A stretch of DNA of 43,685 bases from Allomuricauda sp. TMED12 (GCA_002167435.2 NHBR02000130.1:1-43685), one strand, 5' to 3'; numbered from the stretch's first letter, positions 8,683-18,300 are shown. Notes: generated by a model from the sequence alone, not told the origin. Program-made: numbers and translations.

Positions 8683-10338
8683 TTAGTTCAAATTTGCTGA
8701 GCCATTGTCCCAAAATACAGGAATGGATTGGTCAGCTTTCTGATCGACCACGGAGTTTTGATCAACAAAAACCTGTGGATAAAAAAAGCTGCGCATAAAC
8801 GGACCTGGATCTGCTATCAAAGCTTGTTGCAAATATGGTTTTCCGGTACGTCTGTAGGCATTGTATGCTTCTATTCCATTACCAAACAATGCAATCATAT
8901 ATTCCTTTACGATGATCTCCAATTTGTCCTCATTGGAAGCGGCGTTATCAAATTGATCCAAAACAATGGCCAAATAATCATCCACATCAGAGGAAGTCGC
9001 TACAAAGTTGGGGTCTATTAAATCAGGCGCGAAATTCAATACCTTGTCCATTGACTTACGTATACCTCGCTCCAAATAAGCCCTGGCGCTACCTGATGTG
9101 TTCAATGTGAGGGCAGACTCCGCCAACATGAAATCTACGTAGGATGACAATAAAATCGGACTTATTCCAGCTCCTTGCAAACCAATATTTCTGCTTGTTA
9201 TCGTGCTAAAGCTATCATCATCAAACAGCCCTCCAACAGGATACACCCCAAAAGTGGTCCTTAATCCCCGATCTGGTGGAATACCGTTGGCATCAAAATG
9301 AACCCTTCCCCAGTATCCTTCATTTGAAAAGTTGCAAAAGATATCCTGGGGCCCAAAATGGGCGGGCGGAAATTGGGTCACACAAGATTGTTCATTGGGA
9401 TCTGTAGTGTTCACACCCGTTTGACGATAGAAATAATATCGGGTCCTAGGATCTTTCATTCCTTTTTCTGCAACAAGCCAATACATAAAGGAAGTACTCA
9501 TGTAATCAGATGTCCCGTTATCAAAATTTACTCCAAAATCTGGATGCCTGCTGTCAGGATTGTTGTCTGTCGAGGACCATTGCATTTGAAAATCATCCTC
9601 TGCGGAGGCAATATAATTTCCTTCTGCAATAATGGCATTGATTTTGGAAGCAACAGAAGAATCGACCAATCGGGTTTGAATCAACATTTTTAACCTAAGG
9701 GTATTAATGAACTTGATCCATTTGGATTCGTCCCCGCCGTAAAAAAGATCATTTGAAGGTAGATTTACTTCTGATCTATTAAAGTCGGCCTCTGCTTCCT
9801 CAAGCAAATGAAACATGGCATCATAAATGGTCTCTCCCGAATCAACGTTGGGATTTGGAAACTCGGTGCCTTGGGTAGCCTCCGAATAAGGGACGTCGCC
9901 AAAAAAGTCAACCATGGCCACCATCATATAAACCTCAAGGGTTTTGGCAATGGCCACGTGTGTATACAATTCTTGCTCCTCTGCTACGGGCGTCATCGTT
10001 CTTATATCCGGAAGTGCGCCGGAATATACAGCTCGCCATACTTGGTTCAAAGCCGTTGGCGCATAGGCGTTTTGATATGTAGGGCCATATGCATGGTCTA
10101 TTCTCGACATATCCATACCAGCTTCGGACAACCCCAAATCATTGTTGGGAGTTCCCTCGAATACCGTCAAAGCCGCCACTTGAATACTGTTAAGGAAGAA
10201 ATCTATATCGGATTCCGTTGCAGAAACCTCATTTGGATTGTCCAATATTTCCAGTTCTGTACTTTCGCAGGAAATACATCCTATAAAAGTGATTAAAATA
10301 GCAATTATGCTATATGTTGTTCGCTTTATTATTTTCAT
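8683..10338 (-). CDS. susD: SusD/RagB-family outer-membrane lipoprotein
   Basis: The 551-residue protein starts with a signal whose lipobox Cys is residue 21 or 24 (IGCISC). It is a helical, TPR-based SusD-fold protein. Recognisable text includes NQVWRAVYSGAL, MVDFFGDVPYSEA, and SKWIKFINTLRLKMLIQTRL, which is typical of the SusD-like_2 group of 'nutrient-binding' lipoproteins rather than classical starch-type SusD. It acts at the cell surface as the lid of the SusC channel. It sits 11 bases after susC and 15 bases before the third gene. Because this SusD subgroup is found outside glycan loci too, the substrate could be a non-carbohydrate; no enzyme genes share its operon. Confidence 0.93.
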   Translation of the reverse strand: MKIIKRTTYSIIAILITFIGCISCESTELEILDNPNEVSATESDIDFFLNSIQVAALTVFEGTPNNDLGLSEAGMDMSRIDHAYGPTYQNAYAPTALNQVWRAVYSGALPDIRTMTPVAEEQELYTHVAIAKTLEVYMMVAMVDFFGDVPYSEATQGTEFPNPNVDSGETIYDAMFHLLEEAEADFNRSEVNLPSNDLFYGGDESKWIKFINTLRLKMLIQTRLVDSSVASKINAIIAEGNYIASAEDDFQMQWSSTDNNPDSRHPDFGVNFDNGTSDYMSTSFMYWLVAEKGMKDPRTRYYFYRQTGVNTTDPNEQSCVTQFPPAHFGPQDIFCNFSNEGYWGRVHFDANGIPPDRGLRTTFGVYPVGGLFDDDSFSTITSRNIGLQGAGISPILLSSYVDFMLAESALTLNTSGSARAYLERGIRKSMDKVLNFAPDLIDPNFVATSSDVDDYLAIVLDQFDNAASNEDKLEIIVKEYMIALFGNGIEAYNAYRRTGKPYLQQALIADPGPFMRSFFYPQVFVDQNSVVDQKADQSIPVFWDNGSANLN

Positions 10339-10349
10339 AACTATTTTTA

Positions 10350-13300
10350 TTAAAAAGATGCTTTAACCGTTAAACCATACCTTCTTGCATTCGGACCTGA
10401 GAAAAAATCAATACCTTGACCATTACCAACTCCTGTGGTGAGATTGTTTGTATCAAAGTTCACATCATCGGGAAAATTGACTGCTTTAAACCACATATTA
10501 GATCCTGATAGGGTAATGGATAATGATCCAAATGGGGTCTTTTCCAAAAATCTTTTTGGAAGGCTGTACCCTAAACTGACCTCGCTTAGTCTAATCGTTG
10601 TACCGTCATACACTTTGAATTCTTCCGCTCCTAGACCCAGATTGTTAAAAAGCACCCGGGTTCTGGTAAGTTGGATATCATTGGGTGTTCCATCAGCCTT
10701 GACACCTGGAAGTACATAGGTTCTTTCCCCATCAAAATTATTATCAGGCGCCACGACTCCTCGACCTACAAGTGTTGCCGCCGTTTGAGAGTATATATCT
10801 CCCCCATGACGGTACTGCCAACTCATATTGAATGAAAATCCTTTATAACTCAATAGATTGTTCAAGGTTGTGGTCCAATCAGGGTTGGGATCGCCTATGA
10901 TTTCTGTTGTGCTTTGTCCCACCAAATAATCCCCATTACTATCAACAGTGTACTCTCCATTGGTCCGTACCACTTTGCTTCCTAATATAATACCGTATGG
11001 TTGCCCCTCTACAGCATAATTTGCAGCACGGCCACCTATTGTTCCCGTAAGAGCAATTTGATCTGTTCCTTCGGGAAGTGATGTAATTGTACTTTCATCT
11101 GCATAGAAATTACCACTGATGTTCCAGTTAAACCCTTGTGTATTTCTAAAAGGGGTTATGTCAAAGTCTATCTCTATTCCTTTAGTTTCCAACTCCCCGG
11201 CATTAATACGCGTAACGGTATATCCAGTGGAGGGATCCAAGTTTTGATCTGTAATGAGATCTTTGGAAACCCGCTTGAACAGACTTACATTAAGACCCAG
11301 CTTATTGTTAAAAAATTTACTATCGATACCGGCCTCTATCTCGTTTACTCTTTCTGGTTTCAAGTTTGGATTACCCAATCGATTTGAAACCGCATTTCCT
11401 GAGAGCACGTTCCCAGAATTATCAACATACAAGCGGGAATTGAGTGAAAGAAAATTGCGAGTGCCATAAGGGTTTGGGAAACCTGCCGATGTTCCATAAC
11501 CCACTCTAAGTTTAAGATAGTTTAATCCTTTATCGCTTCGCAGCCCTTCAAATGCGGAAGTGGGAATAAAGGATAGACTACCCCCAGGATATGTTATACT
11601 TTGGTTTTCCCTTTCCAAAGTAGATGACCAATCGGTTCGGATTGCACCATTCAAGTAGACAAAATCCTTATAGCCAACGGTTGCATCTGAATAGAGCCCC
11701 AGAGTATTGACCTCGGACTGAAATGGAATGTTACCACCGCTAAAAAAGCTGCTTATGGTCGAACTATTTACAAAATTATAATGTTCCAATATTCCAAATA
11801 CCAATTGTTGGGTACTCTCTACACCATCTTGTTTGTATTGGTCACGCCGACTTGCCAGTCCAAATATGACCTTAAGATTTAAATCCTCTGATAAATCCTT
11901 ATCTGCATTAAAAATTAAATTGTGGTCCCATGTGGTGTTTTTGGCACTGATAGTTCTATAAATACCAAGCACGTTTCCATCAACACCCCCTTTATTTTGA
12001 CCATAGGAATTAAACTCGGTATATGTATCAATTCCCAATCGGTAAGTAACGTTAAGCCAATCACGTATAGCGTAACTAACATTAAAATTACCAAAAACCC
12101 GATCGGTAGCTTGTTTTACTTTTGCATTGGCAACCGTCCAATATGGGTTTTGAATGTCATTGCCACTTCTGTAGTAGATGCTCCTTCCGTCAACGGCTTG
12201 AAAAGGTAATCCTGATAAATCCACACTTCTAGGAGTATACAAAACATCACCAAAAACGGAACTTCCACTACTAATTACCCCACTACCTGTGGAGGCTGCA
12301 ACTGGTGGTGTGCTATAGTCCGTAATAGATAAGTTCAATGCTCCATTAATCGTAAAATTATTGGCTAAAATAGCAGACCCCCCAACACCAAATGTGTTAC
12401 GGTTAAGCTTGTTTCCCGGAGTAAAACCTTTGTCTTCGAGGTACCCATAATTAAGATTGAAATTTGCATTCTCATTACCGCCTCGAATGTTTAACGAAGT
12501 GTTCACCACACCGCCTTGCCTAAAAAACTCTTCGACACCGTTGTACGGCACATACGGATACTCTGAATTGGCCAGATCTTCATATCCCGAAATCAAGGAT
12601 TGATCGTTCAGCTGAGAAAAAGGGTGGGCTAACAAAGCTACTCCATCTCCCCTGCGTCCAATAAACAGATTATTTGATTCTATGGCCTGGTTGCTTAAAT
12701 CCTCGGAATCAAAAGAAGGACCGAAATTGCTAAAAAAGAACCCAAAGTTCTGATGGAAACCACCACCATATTTATTTTGGTATTTTGGCAGTATTGGATC
12801 CGAAATAAAATAGGATTGTGAAACGGTTACCTCTGTCTTACCGCTAATATTCTGGGTGGAACCATTTTTAGTGGTAATCAATATCACACCGTTCCTACCT
12901 CGTTCACCATAAAGTACCGATGCGCTAAGGCCTTTTAAAACGTTTACCGATTCTATACTGTTGGGGTCAATATCCAAGAACCTACTGGATTCGGTTACAT
13001 TATCAAAAAAAGTATTTTGCTGATTTGATCCACCATCAAATGGGACACCGTTGACAACAAATAAAGGTTGATTACTCCCGGTAATCGAGGTAAAACCTCG
13101 AATTACGATATTTGTCCCTGAGCCAGAAAGGCCATTGGTGGCTGTAATATTTATTCCGGCAGCTTTTCCTCGCAGCACCCTTCCAATATCACCTTCCGGA
13201 CGGTCTTCAATTTCCTCCGTATAAACTTTGCTAACGGAATATCCTAAGGAACGTTGCTCACGCTTAATTCCTTGTGCAGTTACAATTACCTCTTCCAAAG

Positions 13301-13604
13301 CTTGTGTATCTTCTTCCATTTGAACATTAATGACCTCTCGATTTCCAACCTGTCTTTCCACAGTTTTTAAACCGATGTAAGAAAATACCAATGTTTGGTT
13401 TGAACTGACATTAATGGTGTAATTACCATCAAAATCCGTTTGTGTTCCTTGAGCAACACCTTTAATGATGACATTTACCCCTGGAAGCGGTAAATTACTT
13501 TGATCTGTTACCGTGCCATTTACTGTTCTTGTGTCCTGTGCCTGTAAAAATGGACACGAAAACAACACCAATAGCAGTAGTTGTAGAGTTAGTTTGAGCT
13601 TCAT
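10350..13604 (-). CDS. susC: SusC/RagA-family TonB-dependent outer-membrane transporter
   Basis: The product has 1084 residues. A signal peptide ends near LQAQ. A carboxypeptidase-regulatory-like domain follows (about 27-112; VNGTVTDQ, LPGVNVIIKG). Next comes the SusC/RagA signature EEVIVTAQGIKREQRSLGYS, then the plug domain (about 120-240; VIRGFTSI, PLFVVNGVPFDGG, LKGLSASVLYGERGRNG). The 22-strand barrel ends in a terminal Phe typical of BAM substrates. There is no N-terminal anti-sigma-interacting extension, so control probably comes from elsewhere, most simply from the divergent LytTR pair 200 bases upstream. It imports a ligand delivered by the SusD partner using TonB energy. Confidence 0.96.
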   Translation of the reverse strand: MKLKLTLQLLLLVLFSCPFLQAQDTRTVNGTVTDQSNLPLPGVNVIIKGVAQGTQTDFDGNYTINVSSNQTLVFSYIGLKTVERQVGNREVINVQMEEDTQALEEVIVTAQGIKREQRSLGYSVSKVYTEEIEDRPEGDIGRVLRGKAAGINITATNGLSGSGTNIVIRGFTSITGSNQPLFVVNGVPFDGGSNQQNTFFDNVTESSRFLDIDPNSIESVNVLKGLSASVLYGERGRNGVILITTKNGSTQNISGKTEVTVSQSYFISDPILPKYQNKYGGGFHQNFGFFFSNFGPSFDSEDLSNQAIESNNLFIGRRGDGVALLAHPFSQLNDQSLISGYEDLANSEYPYVPYNGVEEFFRQGGVVNTSLNIRGGNENANFNLNYGYLEDKGFTPGNKLNRNTFGVGGSAILANNFTINGALNLSITDYSTPPVAASTGSGVISSGSSVFGDVLYTPRSVDLSGLPFQAVDGRSIYYRSGNDIQNPYWTVANAKVKQATDRVFGNFNVSYAIRDWLNVTYRLGIDTYTEFNSYGQNKGGVDGNVLGIYRTISAKNTTWDHNLIFNADKDLSEDLNLKVIFGLASRRDQYKQDGVESTQQLVFGILEHYNFVNSSTISSFFSGGNIPFQSEVNTLGLYSDATVGYKDFVYLNGAIRTDWSSTLERENQSITYPGGSLSFIPTSAFEGLRSDKGLNYLKLRVGYGTSAGFPNPYGTRNFLSLNSRLYVDNSGNVLSGNAVSNRLGNPNLKPERVNEIEAGIDSKFFNNKLGLNVSLFKRVSKDLITDQNLDPSTGYTVTRINAGELETKGIEIDFDITPFRNTQGFNWNISGNFYADESTITSLPEGTDQIALTGTIGGRAANYAVEGQPYGIILGSKVVRTNGEYTVDSNGDYLVGQSTTEIIGDPNPDWTTTLNNLLSYKGFSFNMSWQYRHGGDIYSQTAATLVGRGVVAPDNNFDGERTYVLPGVKADGTPNDIQLTRTRVLFNNLGLGAEEFKVYDGTTIRLSEVSLGYSLPKRFLEKTPFGSLSITLSGSNMWFKAVNFPDDVNFDTNNLTTGVGNGQGIDFFSGPNARRYGLTVKASF

Positions 13605-13629
13605 AAATACTTAATTATTTGTTAAGAGT

Positions 13630-13643
13630 GAATAAATTTATTC
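13630..13643. promoter_or_regulatory. 14-bp perfect palindrome upstream of susC
   Basis: GAATAAATTTATTC is a perfect inverted repeat 25 bases upstream of the susC ATG. On the minus strand it contains TAAATTTA, one base away from the Bacteroidota -7 consensus TAnnTTTG. It may be the core promoter, an operator, or both. I see no well-spaced -33 TTG partner. AT-rich palindromes of this length also arise by chance. Confidence 0.35.
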
Positions 13644-13776
13644 TGGAATGGCTCCACTATTGATTTTTTGCAATCGAGGGTGTTATAGGTGAAGTGAAAT
13701 GCTCAGTATGCTATATGAACTGCTTTTTCCATGTTTATGTTCAGTAAGGCAAACCCAATTGATCATTTGAATTGAT

Positions 13777-13784
13777 TAACTTTG
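13777..13784 (+). promoter_or_regulatory. Candidate -7 element for the LytTR/LytS operon
   Basis: TAACTTTG matches the Bacteroidota -7 consensus TAnnTTTG exactly and ends 20 bases before the response regulator ATG at 13805. A matching TTG about 20 bases further upstream is not evident, so the assignment rests on the -7 match and position alone. Confidence 0.4.
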
Positions 13785-13804
13785 GCTACTAATCTAATTT
13801 TCAG

Positions 13805-14572
13805 ATGGTAAAGGTCATAGTTGTTGAAGATGAAGAATTGCCAAGAAAAAGAGCCCAAGAGATTTTACAACGAATTCATGGTGTAGACTATAAGGGAAGT
13901 GCCGCTTCCGGAAAGGAGGCTTTGCAATTGATAAAGGCCCATAAGCCTGAACTATTGATTTTAGATATCAAGTTAAAGGACATGACAGGTATTGAATTAC
14001 TGTCCAAGATCCCAAAAAGACAATTGCCCGCGATTGTTTTTACAACAGCATATGATGACTTTGCAGTAAAGGCCTTTGAATTGCACGCATTGGATTATTT
14101 AATGAAGCCTTTTTCAGACACAGCCTTTGAACAAGCAGTTTTAAGAGCCATCGATTATATTAATAAGGAAAGTAAAACAACCGCTCTTGATCGCTTGTCT
14201 TCCCTTTTGGAACATATGGATGGGAATGTCACGCATCAGGAAAAAGTCAATTTTATCAATATCCGGATTGACAATAAAATCAATTTTATAAAATTGAATG
14301 ATATCCTTTACATTCAAGCTTCAGGATACTATGTTGAGATTATCACCCACGATAAAAAATTTTTGCATCGTGAAACCTTATCAAACCTGCATAGCAGTTT
14401 AAACCATAAAAACTTCATTAGAATCCACCGTTCCACAGTGATCAATTCAGAATATATCAAAGAGTGCGTCCTATCCAGTTTTGGAGAAATGGACGTTCGA
14501 ATGATAGACGGAAAACTTCTTAGGATTGGCAGAACTTACAAAAAAGAATTTCTTCAAACCCTAAACCTATGA
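13805..14572 (+). CDS. LytTR-family response regulator
   Basis: The 255-residue protein has an N-terminal receiver domain (1-120) with acidic pocket EDEE near residue 8, phospho-acceptor Asp54 in LLILDIKL, Thr in FTTAYDDFAV and the Lys of MKPFS. A LytTR DNA-binding domain covers about 148-250 (DILYIQASGYYVEI, FIRIHRSTVINSEYI). Such regulators bind direct repeats upstream of targets as dimers. It is divergent from susC and overlaps the downstream kinase by ATGA, so the pair probably regulates the SusCD operon and itself (inference). Confidence 0.93.
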   Translation: MVKVIVVEDEELPRKRAQEILQRIHGVDYKGSAASGKEALQLIKAHKPELLILDIKLKDMTGIELLSKIPKRQLPAIVFTTAYDDFAVKAFELHALDYLMKPFSDTAFEQAVLRAIDYINKESKTTALDRLSSLLEHMDGNVTHQEKVNFINIRIDNKINFIKLNDILYIQASGYYVEIITHDKKFLHRETLSNLHSSLNHKNFIRIHRSTVINSEYIKECVLSSFGEMDVRMIDGKLLRIGRTYKKEFLQTLNL

Positions 14573-15669
14573 GTATGCGTTTTACAAGGTTATACGACCC
14601 TCTCCTAAATAAATTATTAATTGCTTTTTATACCGCATTTTTATTTATTTCCTTTTTAAAAAAAGCCATACTAAAGTTGAAGGGCGTTGAGGGTTATGAT
14701 CAAAGCTGGTATGACATCATTGTCGACAATATCCTTTGGGATTGGCTTATGGTCATTTTGTTCATGACACTTATCAGTATGTTGACAAAGTATCTTCTAG
14801 AAAAACAAATACGTTGGAAGCGGATTTTACTCATTCACTTTATCTTTTCCATACTATTGAGCTTTTTCATCTTTTATATTTCGTATGGCATTTTATTATT
14901 GTTTGGGCAAATAAGTATTGCAGAATATTTCGAGGGTACCCAGATTTACAACATCTTGGCAGTAATGGACTATAATTTTCTCATTTACTTTTCGATGACC
15001 TGTCTTATCTATGCCTATTATTACTTTTCTGATTATAAACAAAAGGTGAACACAATAGCCAACTATGAAAAAATCGTATCTGAAACTGAACTCAACCTAC
15101 TCAAGGCACAACTACAACCACATTTTATTTTTAATACCTTAAATGCAATCTATATTCTCATTGATAAAAGCAGGGAGTCCGCAAAAAGATCCGTCCTGAA
15201 CCTATCCGAGCTTTTAAGGGAATCCATTAAAATAGGAAAAAGGAATATGGTTCCATTGCACATGGAAATTGAGATGGTCGATAAATATGTAGATCTTCTC
15301 AAAATCCGTTACAATGATGATCTGAATTTTGGACTTAAGGTCCAAAAAGAGTTGGATTCTTATCTAGTACCCAATTTAATCCTTCAACCCATATTGGAAA
15401 ATGCAGTGAAACATGGTTTTGGGAACAATCATTTGAAGTTGGACATTCATGTAATCATAGAGAAATTAGAGGAAGAACTTGTTCTTATCATTAAGAATGA
15501 TGGTGTTCCATTGACTTATGGAGGAAGTGACCCATACACTAAGGGATTGGGTATTCAAAATGTTAAACAAAGGTTGGAACACCTTTATCACGATGCCTAT
15601 TCCTTTACCATGTACAATGAAAATAACTGGGTGGTGGTACGAATTACCATCCCAATCCGAAAAACTTGA
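14569..15669 (+). CDS. LytS-type sensor histidine kinase (His_kinase family)
   Basis: The product has 366 residues. Four predicted membrane helices lie in about 15-155. The His_kinase domain follows, with KAQLQPHFIFNTLNAI carrying the phospho-accepting His185. A compact HATPase_c domain includes ILENAVKHGFGNN as N-box and GLGIQNVKQRL as G-box. There is no separate sensor domain, so the signal is probably sensed in or near the membrane. It overlaps the response regulator gene by four bases (ATGA). It converges with the minus-strand lipoprotein at 15689 with only 19 bases between. Confidence 0.93.
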   Translation: MSMRFTRLYDPLLNKLLIAFYTAFLFISFLKKAILKLKGVEGYDQSWYDIIVDNILWDWLMVILFMTLISMLTKYLLEKQIRWKRILLIHFIFSILLSFFIFYISYGILLLFGQISIAEYFEGTQIYNILAVMDYNFLIYFSMTCLIYAYYYFSDYKQKVNTIANYEKIVSETELNLLKAQLQPHFIFNTLNAIYILIDKSRESAKRSVLNLSELLRESIKIGKRNMVPLHMEIEMVDKYVDLLKIRYNDDLNFGLKVQKELDSYLVPNLILQPILENAVKHGFGNNHLKLDIHVIIEKLEEELVLIIKNDGVPLTYGGSDPYTKGLGIQNVKQRLEHLYHDAYSFTMYNENNWVVVRITIPIRKT

Positions 15670-15688
15670 ATTGATAGGTGTACACCAT

Positions 15689-16291
15689 TTAAAAATCTGT
15701 ACGATTAAAAGAAGATTCGGCACGCATCGCTTTGATTTTTGTGGTTATCTCCCAAACAGAGTCCTTTAAGGTCTTCCACTGCCATAGGAATTGATCCTTC
15801 TGGATATCATAAAATTTTATTTCCCAGTTATTGGTGGCATCCCTAATCAAGATTTCTCCATTTTCGTTTTCATATGAAATCCAAGGCCCTTGAATTTTAT
15901 TACTATCATTTGCTATCCATACCACGCTCCATTGATTTGTTCCAGTATTATAAGTCCTAATATTGGTTCCCAAGAAATCTTGTTTTTTACCGTTGGAGGA
16001 TGGAGCTGGATTAAACCAAAAATCCTGGATGACAGTATCATCCAAAATCGTTCTAAATGACCAGAAAGCTGTGTCTTTTACCCAAATATCATTTGTTTTT
16101 GAGAGTACCTGGCACCTCCAATCTCCCAGTAATTTGTCATAGGGGTGCAGTACCGTCCCTGCTGTTCCTCGACTTGTGAAATTATAAAATGACCTGTCGC
16201 CAAATTCCGGTTCCTTTTTAACAAATGAACTTGAAATGCATCCCGACACCAATAGCAGGAACAAACCAATAAAAAAGATTAGTCTATACAT
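15689..16291 (-). CDS. Lipoprotein of unknown function (200 aa)
   Basis: A lipobox VSGC places the acylated Cys at residue 18. The mature part begins with a linker and then a beta-rich domain starting at YDKLLGDWRCQ. Tryptophan-rich strands follow (WSFRTILDD, QWSVVWIAND, WEIKFYDI, FLWQWKTL). That pattern resembles small lipocalin-like or DUF1579-type domains that begin with a 'LLGDW' turn, but I cannot confirm the family. It lies 77 bases downstream of the DinB-like gene in the same direction and may be co-transcribed. Ligand and role unknown. Confidence 0.65.
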   Translation of the reverse strand: MYRLIFFIGLFLLLVSGCISSSFVKKEPEFGDRSFYNFTSRGTAGTVLHPYDKLLGDWRCQVLSKTNDIWVKDTAFWSFRTILDDTVIQDFWFNPAPSSNGKKQDFLGTNIRTYNTGTNQWSVVWIANDSNKIQGPWISYENENGEILIRDATNNWEIKFYDIQKDQFLWQWKTLKDSVWEITTKIKAMRAESSFNRTDF

Positions 16292-16368
16292 GGATATATC
16301 AATTTACATGTTCAATTACTTACTCTTACCCAATAGCTCATGATATTATGTTAGGCAATAACTTGGGT

Positions 16369-16902
16369 TCAATAGTTTTGGTACAATATTTTTATGTGCT
16401 TTTTTAAAGGCCCTACATCCAATCTAAACTGATAGCACAAACACCTTAATATTTGATATACATGGGATAAATCGTGAGCCGTCCATGCCGAAAGGACTTC
16501 TTTTAAGGTGATTTTACCGAGTTCTGGATCAATCCCCAATCTGTTCAAATGCCTTTTTTTAATGTTAATCCCATGCAAAAGTTCTAAATTTTCAGTTCGG
16601 TTTTCCTGAAATATCCTGACCAATTTTTTTCCATTGAAATTCCCCATGGCAGTTGTATGATCTAGACCTTTCCATGGGATGGGCTCCAATGTTCCATTTC
16701 TTTTCAAGATGTTTTCAATTTCCATCATCCAAAAAGTCTGTTCCATGTATATCAAATGAATCAGTATGTCACGTATGGTCATAGTTCCATCACCTTCATT
16801 TAAGTCCATGTCGTCTTCAGAAAGTGTTGCCACCATAGACTCCAATAAAGTCGGTGCAATCACCAATCTTTCCTGAATATATTTCAAAAAGGGGGTGTTC
16901 AT
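16369..16902 (-). CDS. DinB-like domain protein
   Basis: The 177-residue cytoplasmic protein is all-helical in appearance. It has the three spaced histidines of the DinB/YfiT-like four-helix bundle: His49 in DILIHLIYMEQ, and His143 and His147 in AWTAHDLSHVYQI. These normally bind a divalent metal. Some family members are thiol-dependent S-transferases; many have no known role. It starts divergently from the GNAT gene, 284 bases away. Confidence 0.85.
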   Translation of the reverse strand: MNTPFLKYIQERLVIAPTLLESMVATLSEDDMDLNEGDGTMTIRDILIHLIYMEQTFWMMEIENILKRNGTLEPIPWKGLDHTTAMGNFNGKKLVRIFQENRTENLELLHGINIKKRHLNRLGIDPELGKITLKEVLSAWTAHDLSHVYQILRCLCYQFRLDVGPLKKHIKILYQNY

Positions 16903-17186
16903 ATCATTAAATAAAGGGACATTTTATTCTAAATTGCTATAGAGTGTTAAATTAAGGGATGGAATTGCCGCTTCAATCACTTCTGAAGTAAAGAGCCACA
17001 GAATAAAGACCAAGTGCTGAAAATCTGCGGTTAAAACGCTTTCGTTTCTTCTTCTAGCAAAGTTTTCAATCTTTTCCAAGAAATTTAACCATATAAAGAG
17101 GAATCAAATCTCTGTTGAGAACAAACCCATTTTGGGGTAACACTCATTGAAAACTACTGAAGAAACAGTTTATAAATGATTTTACT

Positions 17187-17702
17187 ATGATGATTACACA
17201 AGAATATGCCAAGTTAGCACTAAAAACTAAATGTGAAATGAAAACCATTATAGATAGGGAGTTTGGCCACATCCCCATTGTGGCCGAAATCGAATGGAGT
17301 GTTCCAGACTGGTCCATCATAATTTACGAAGAAGGCCAAATTGTGGCTTTTGTAAACCTTATCGAACGAATTATTTATGTAGATACTATTGCCTGTAGGG
17401 CTGTCGGAATCAATAACCTAATCACCTTAAATAAATATCGTGGCAAAGGATATGGTCAAAAACTAATGCTCGCCGCAAAACATATGATCTGTGGTCGATT
17501 AAGGTCTCAATTAGGCATTTTATTGTGTGCAGACAATCTGATCCCTTTTTACCAAAAATTAAATTGGCGAGAGATTCAATGTACGGTGCTCTTCAATCAG
17601 ACATATGGGAAAAGAACATGGGAGGCGAAAACCATGATTTTATCCTTTGGGAATTTACCGAATTCCCCATGCCAAATTGATCTCAATGGACTTCCATGGT
17701 AG
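17187..17702 (+). CDS. GNAT-family N-acetyltransferase
   Basis: The 171-residue protein shows the acetyl-CoA pyrophosphate-binding loop RGKGYG (85-90) after strand beta4 (LITLNKYRGKGYG). A helix follows, and the NLIPFYQKLNW segment is typical of GNAT motif B. The N-terminal half carries a WSIIIYEEGQIVAFVNLIE hairpin. Acceptor substrate cannot be predicted. ATG ATG at 17187/17190 leaves the exact start open by one codon. The gene stands alone and is followed by a candidate terminator at 17711. Confidence 0.8.
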   Translation: MMITQEYAKLALKTKCEMKTIIDREFGHIPIVAEIEWSVPDWSIIIYEEGQIVAFVNLIERIIYVDTIACRAVGINNLITLNKYRGKGYGQKLMLAAKHMICGRLRSQLGILLCADNLIPFYQKLNWREIQCTVLFNQTYGKRTWEAKTMILSFGNLPNSPCQIDLNGLPW

Positions 17703-17707
17703 GGAAT

Positions 17708-17746
17708 GAGAGTTTGGGCAGCTATTGACACACACCAAACTTTTCT
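17708..17746 (+). terminator. Candidate terminator after the GNAT gene
   Basis: AGTTTGG at 17711-17717 pairs perfectly with CCAAACT at 17735-17741. Up to three more base pairs are possible with G-U wobbles. The loop is 17 bases and TTTTC follows. The stem is short and the loop long, so this is a moderate call; its place in a convergent gap supports it. Confidence 0.4.
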
Positions 17747-17763
17747 GATAAACCTTTGAAATA

Positions 17764-18243
17764 TCAACTTTTTTTCTCGGTGGAGGTTACACAATCAATT
17801 TTCCACTGACCATTATACTTTTTATATATGGTGGTCCATGCAAAATGGGATTCAATTACCTTCATGTCCCCTTTACTGTCCTCATATCTAAATTTCACTA
17901 TCTTTTCCACAATGGTATATGCCTGTGTCCCATCGTTCGAAATCATTACAACTGGTTTTGTTTTATCATCCCACTTCAAAAATTCCACCATCGAAAAATA
18001 ATGATGGTATTTGGTGATCAAATCTTCCAAAATAGGTTTTGATACCACTCCTTTGTTAACAGATGTAAAGTCTGGCGAATGCATTTTGGCAAAGGCAACC
18101 GAATCTTTGGTAAAATGATACTTTCGCTGTAATCGATGTAGCCTCATGATCTTGTCCCCTTCCCTATCCAAATCAAGTTTTACTCCTTTACCGCACCCTA
18201 TCAATAGAACACTTAACAATGTCAAAATGTAACTGATTCTCAT
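17764..18243 (-). CDS. Small lipoprotein, possibly NTF2/SnoaL-like
   Basis: From ATG 18243 the product has 159 residues and a good lipoprotein signal ending LLIGC (Cys17). An in-frame upstream start at 18294 would add 17 residues before the signal and is less likely. After the linker, text such as FAKMHSPDFTSV and the end WTTIYKKYNGQWKIDCVTST resembles NTF2-like/SnoaL (DUF4440-type) alpha+beta cones, which finish with 'W...y....G.WKI'. This fold call is inference by pattern. It is single, convergent with the GNAT gene. A strong hairpin lies just upstream at 18301. Confidence 0.6.
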   Translation of the reverse strand: MRISYILTLLSVLLIGCGKGVKLDLDREGDKIMRLHRLQRKYHFTKDSVAFAKMHSPDFTSVNKGVVSKPILEDLITKYHHYFSMVEFLKWDDKTKPVVMISNDGTQAYTIVEKIVKFRYEDSKGDMKVIESHFAWTTIYKKYNGQWKIDCVTSTEKKS

Positions 18244-18300
18244 GCTTTTGAATTTATCTCTTGAAAACCAAATTCTGATTACAAACAACCACAAAATAGA

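Noticed and set aside
9808..10296. Plus-strand frame of 162 codons inside susD
   Set aside because: Antisense to a clear SusD gene, with no signal or domain; explained by codon bias of the real gene.
15677..15686. Perfect palindrome GGTGTACACC in the 19-base gap between convergent genes
   Set aside because: The hairpin would need a two-base loop and has no U-run, so it is not a convincing terminator; a protein site between two stops has no evident purpose.
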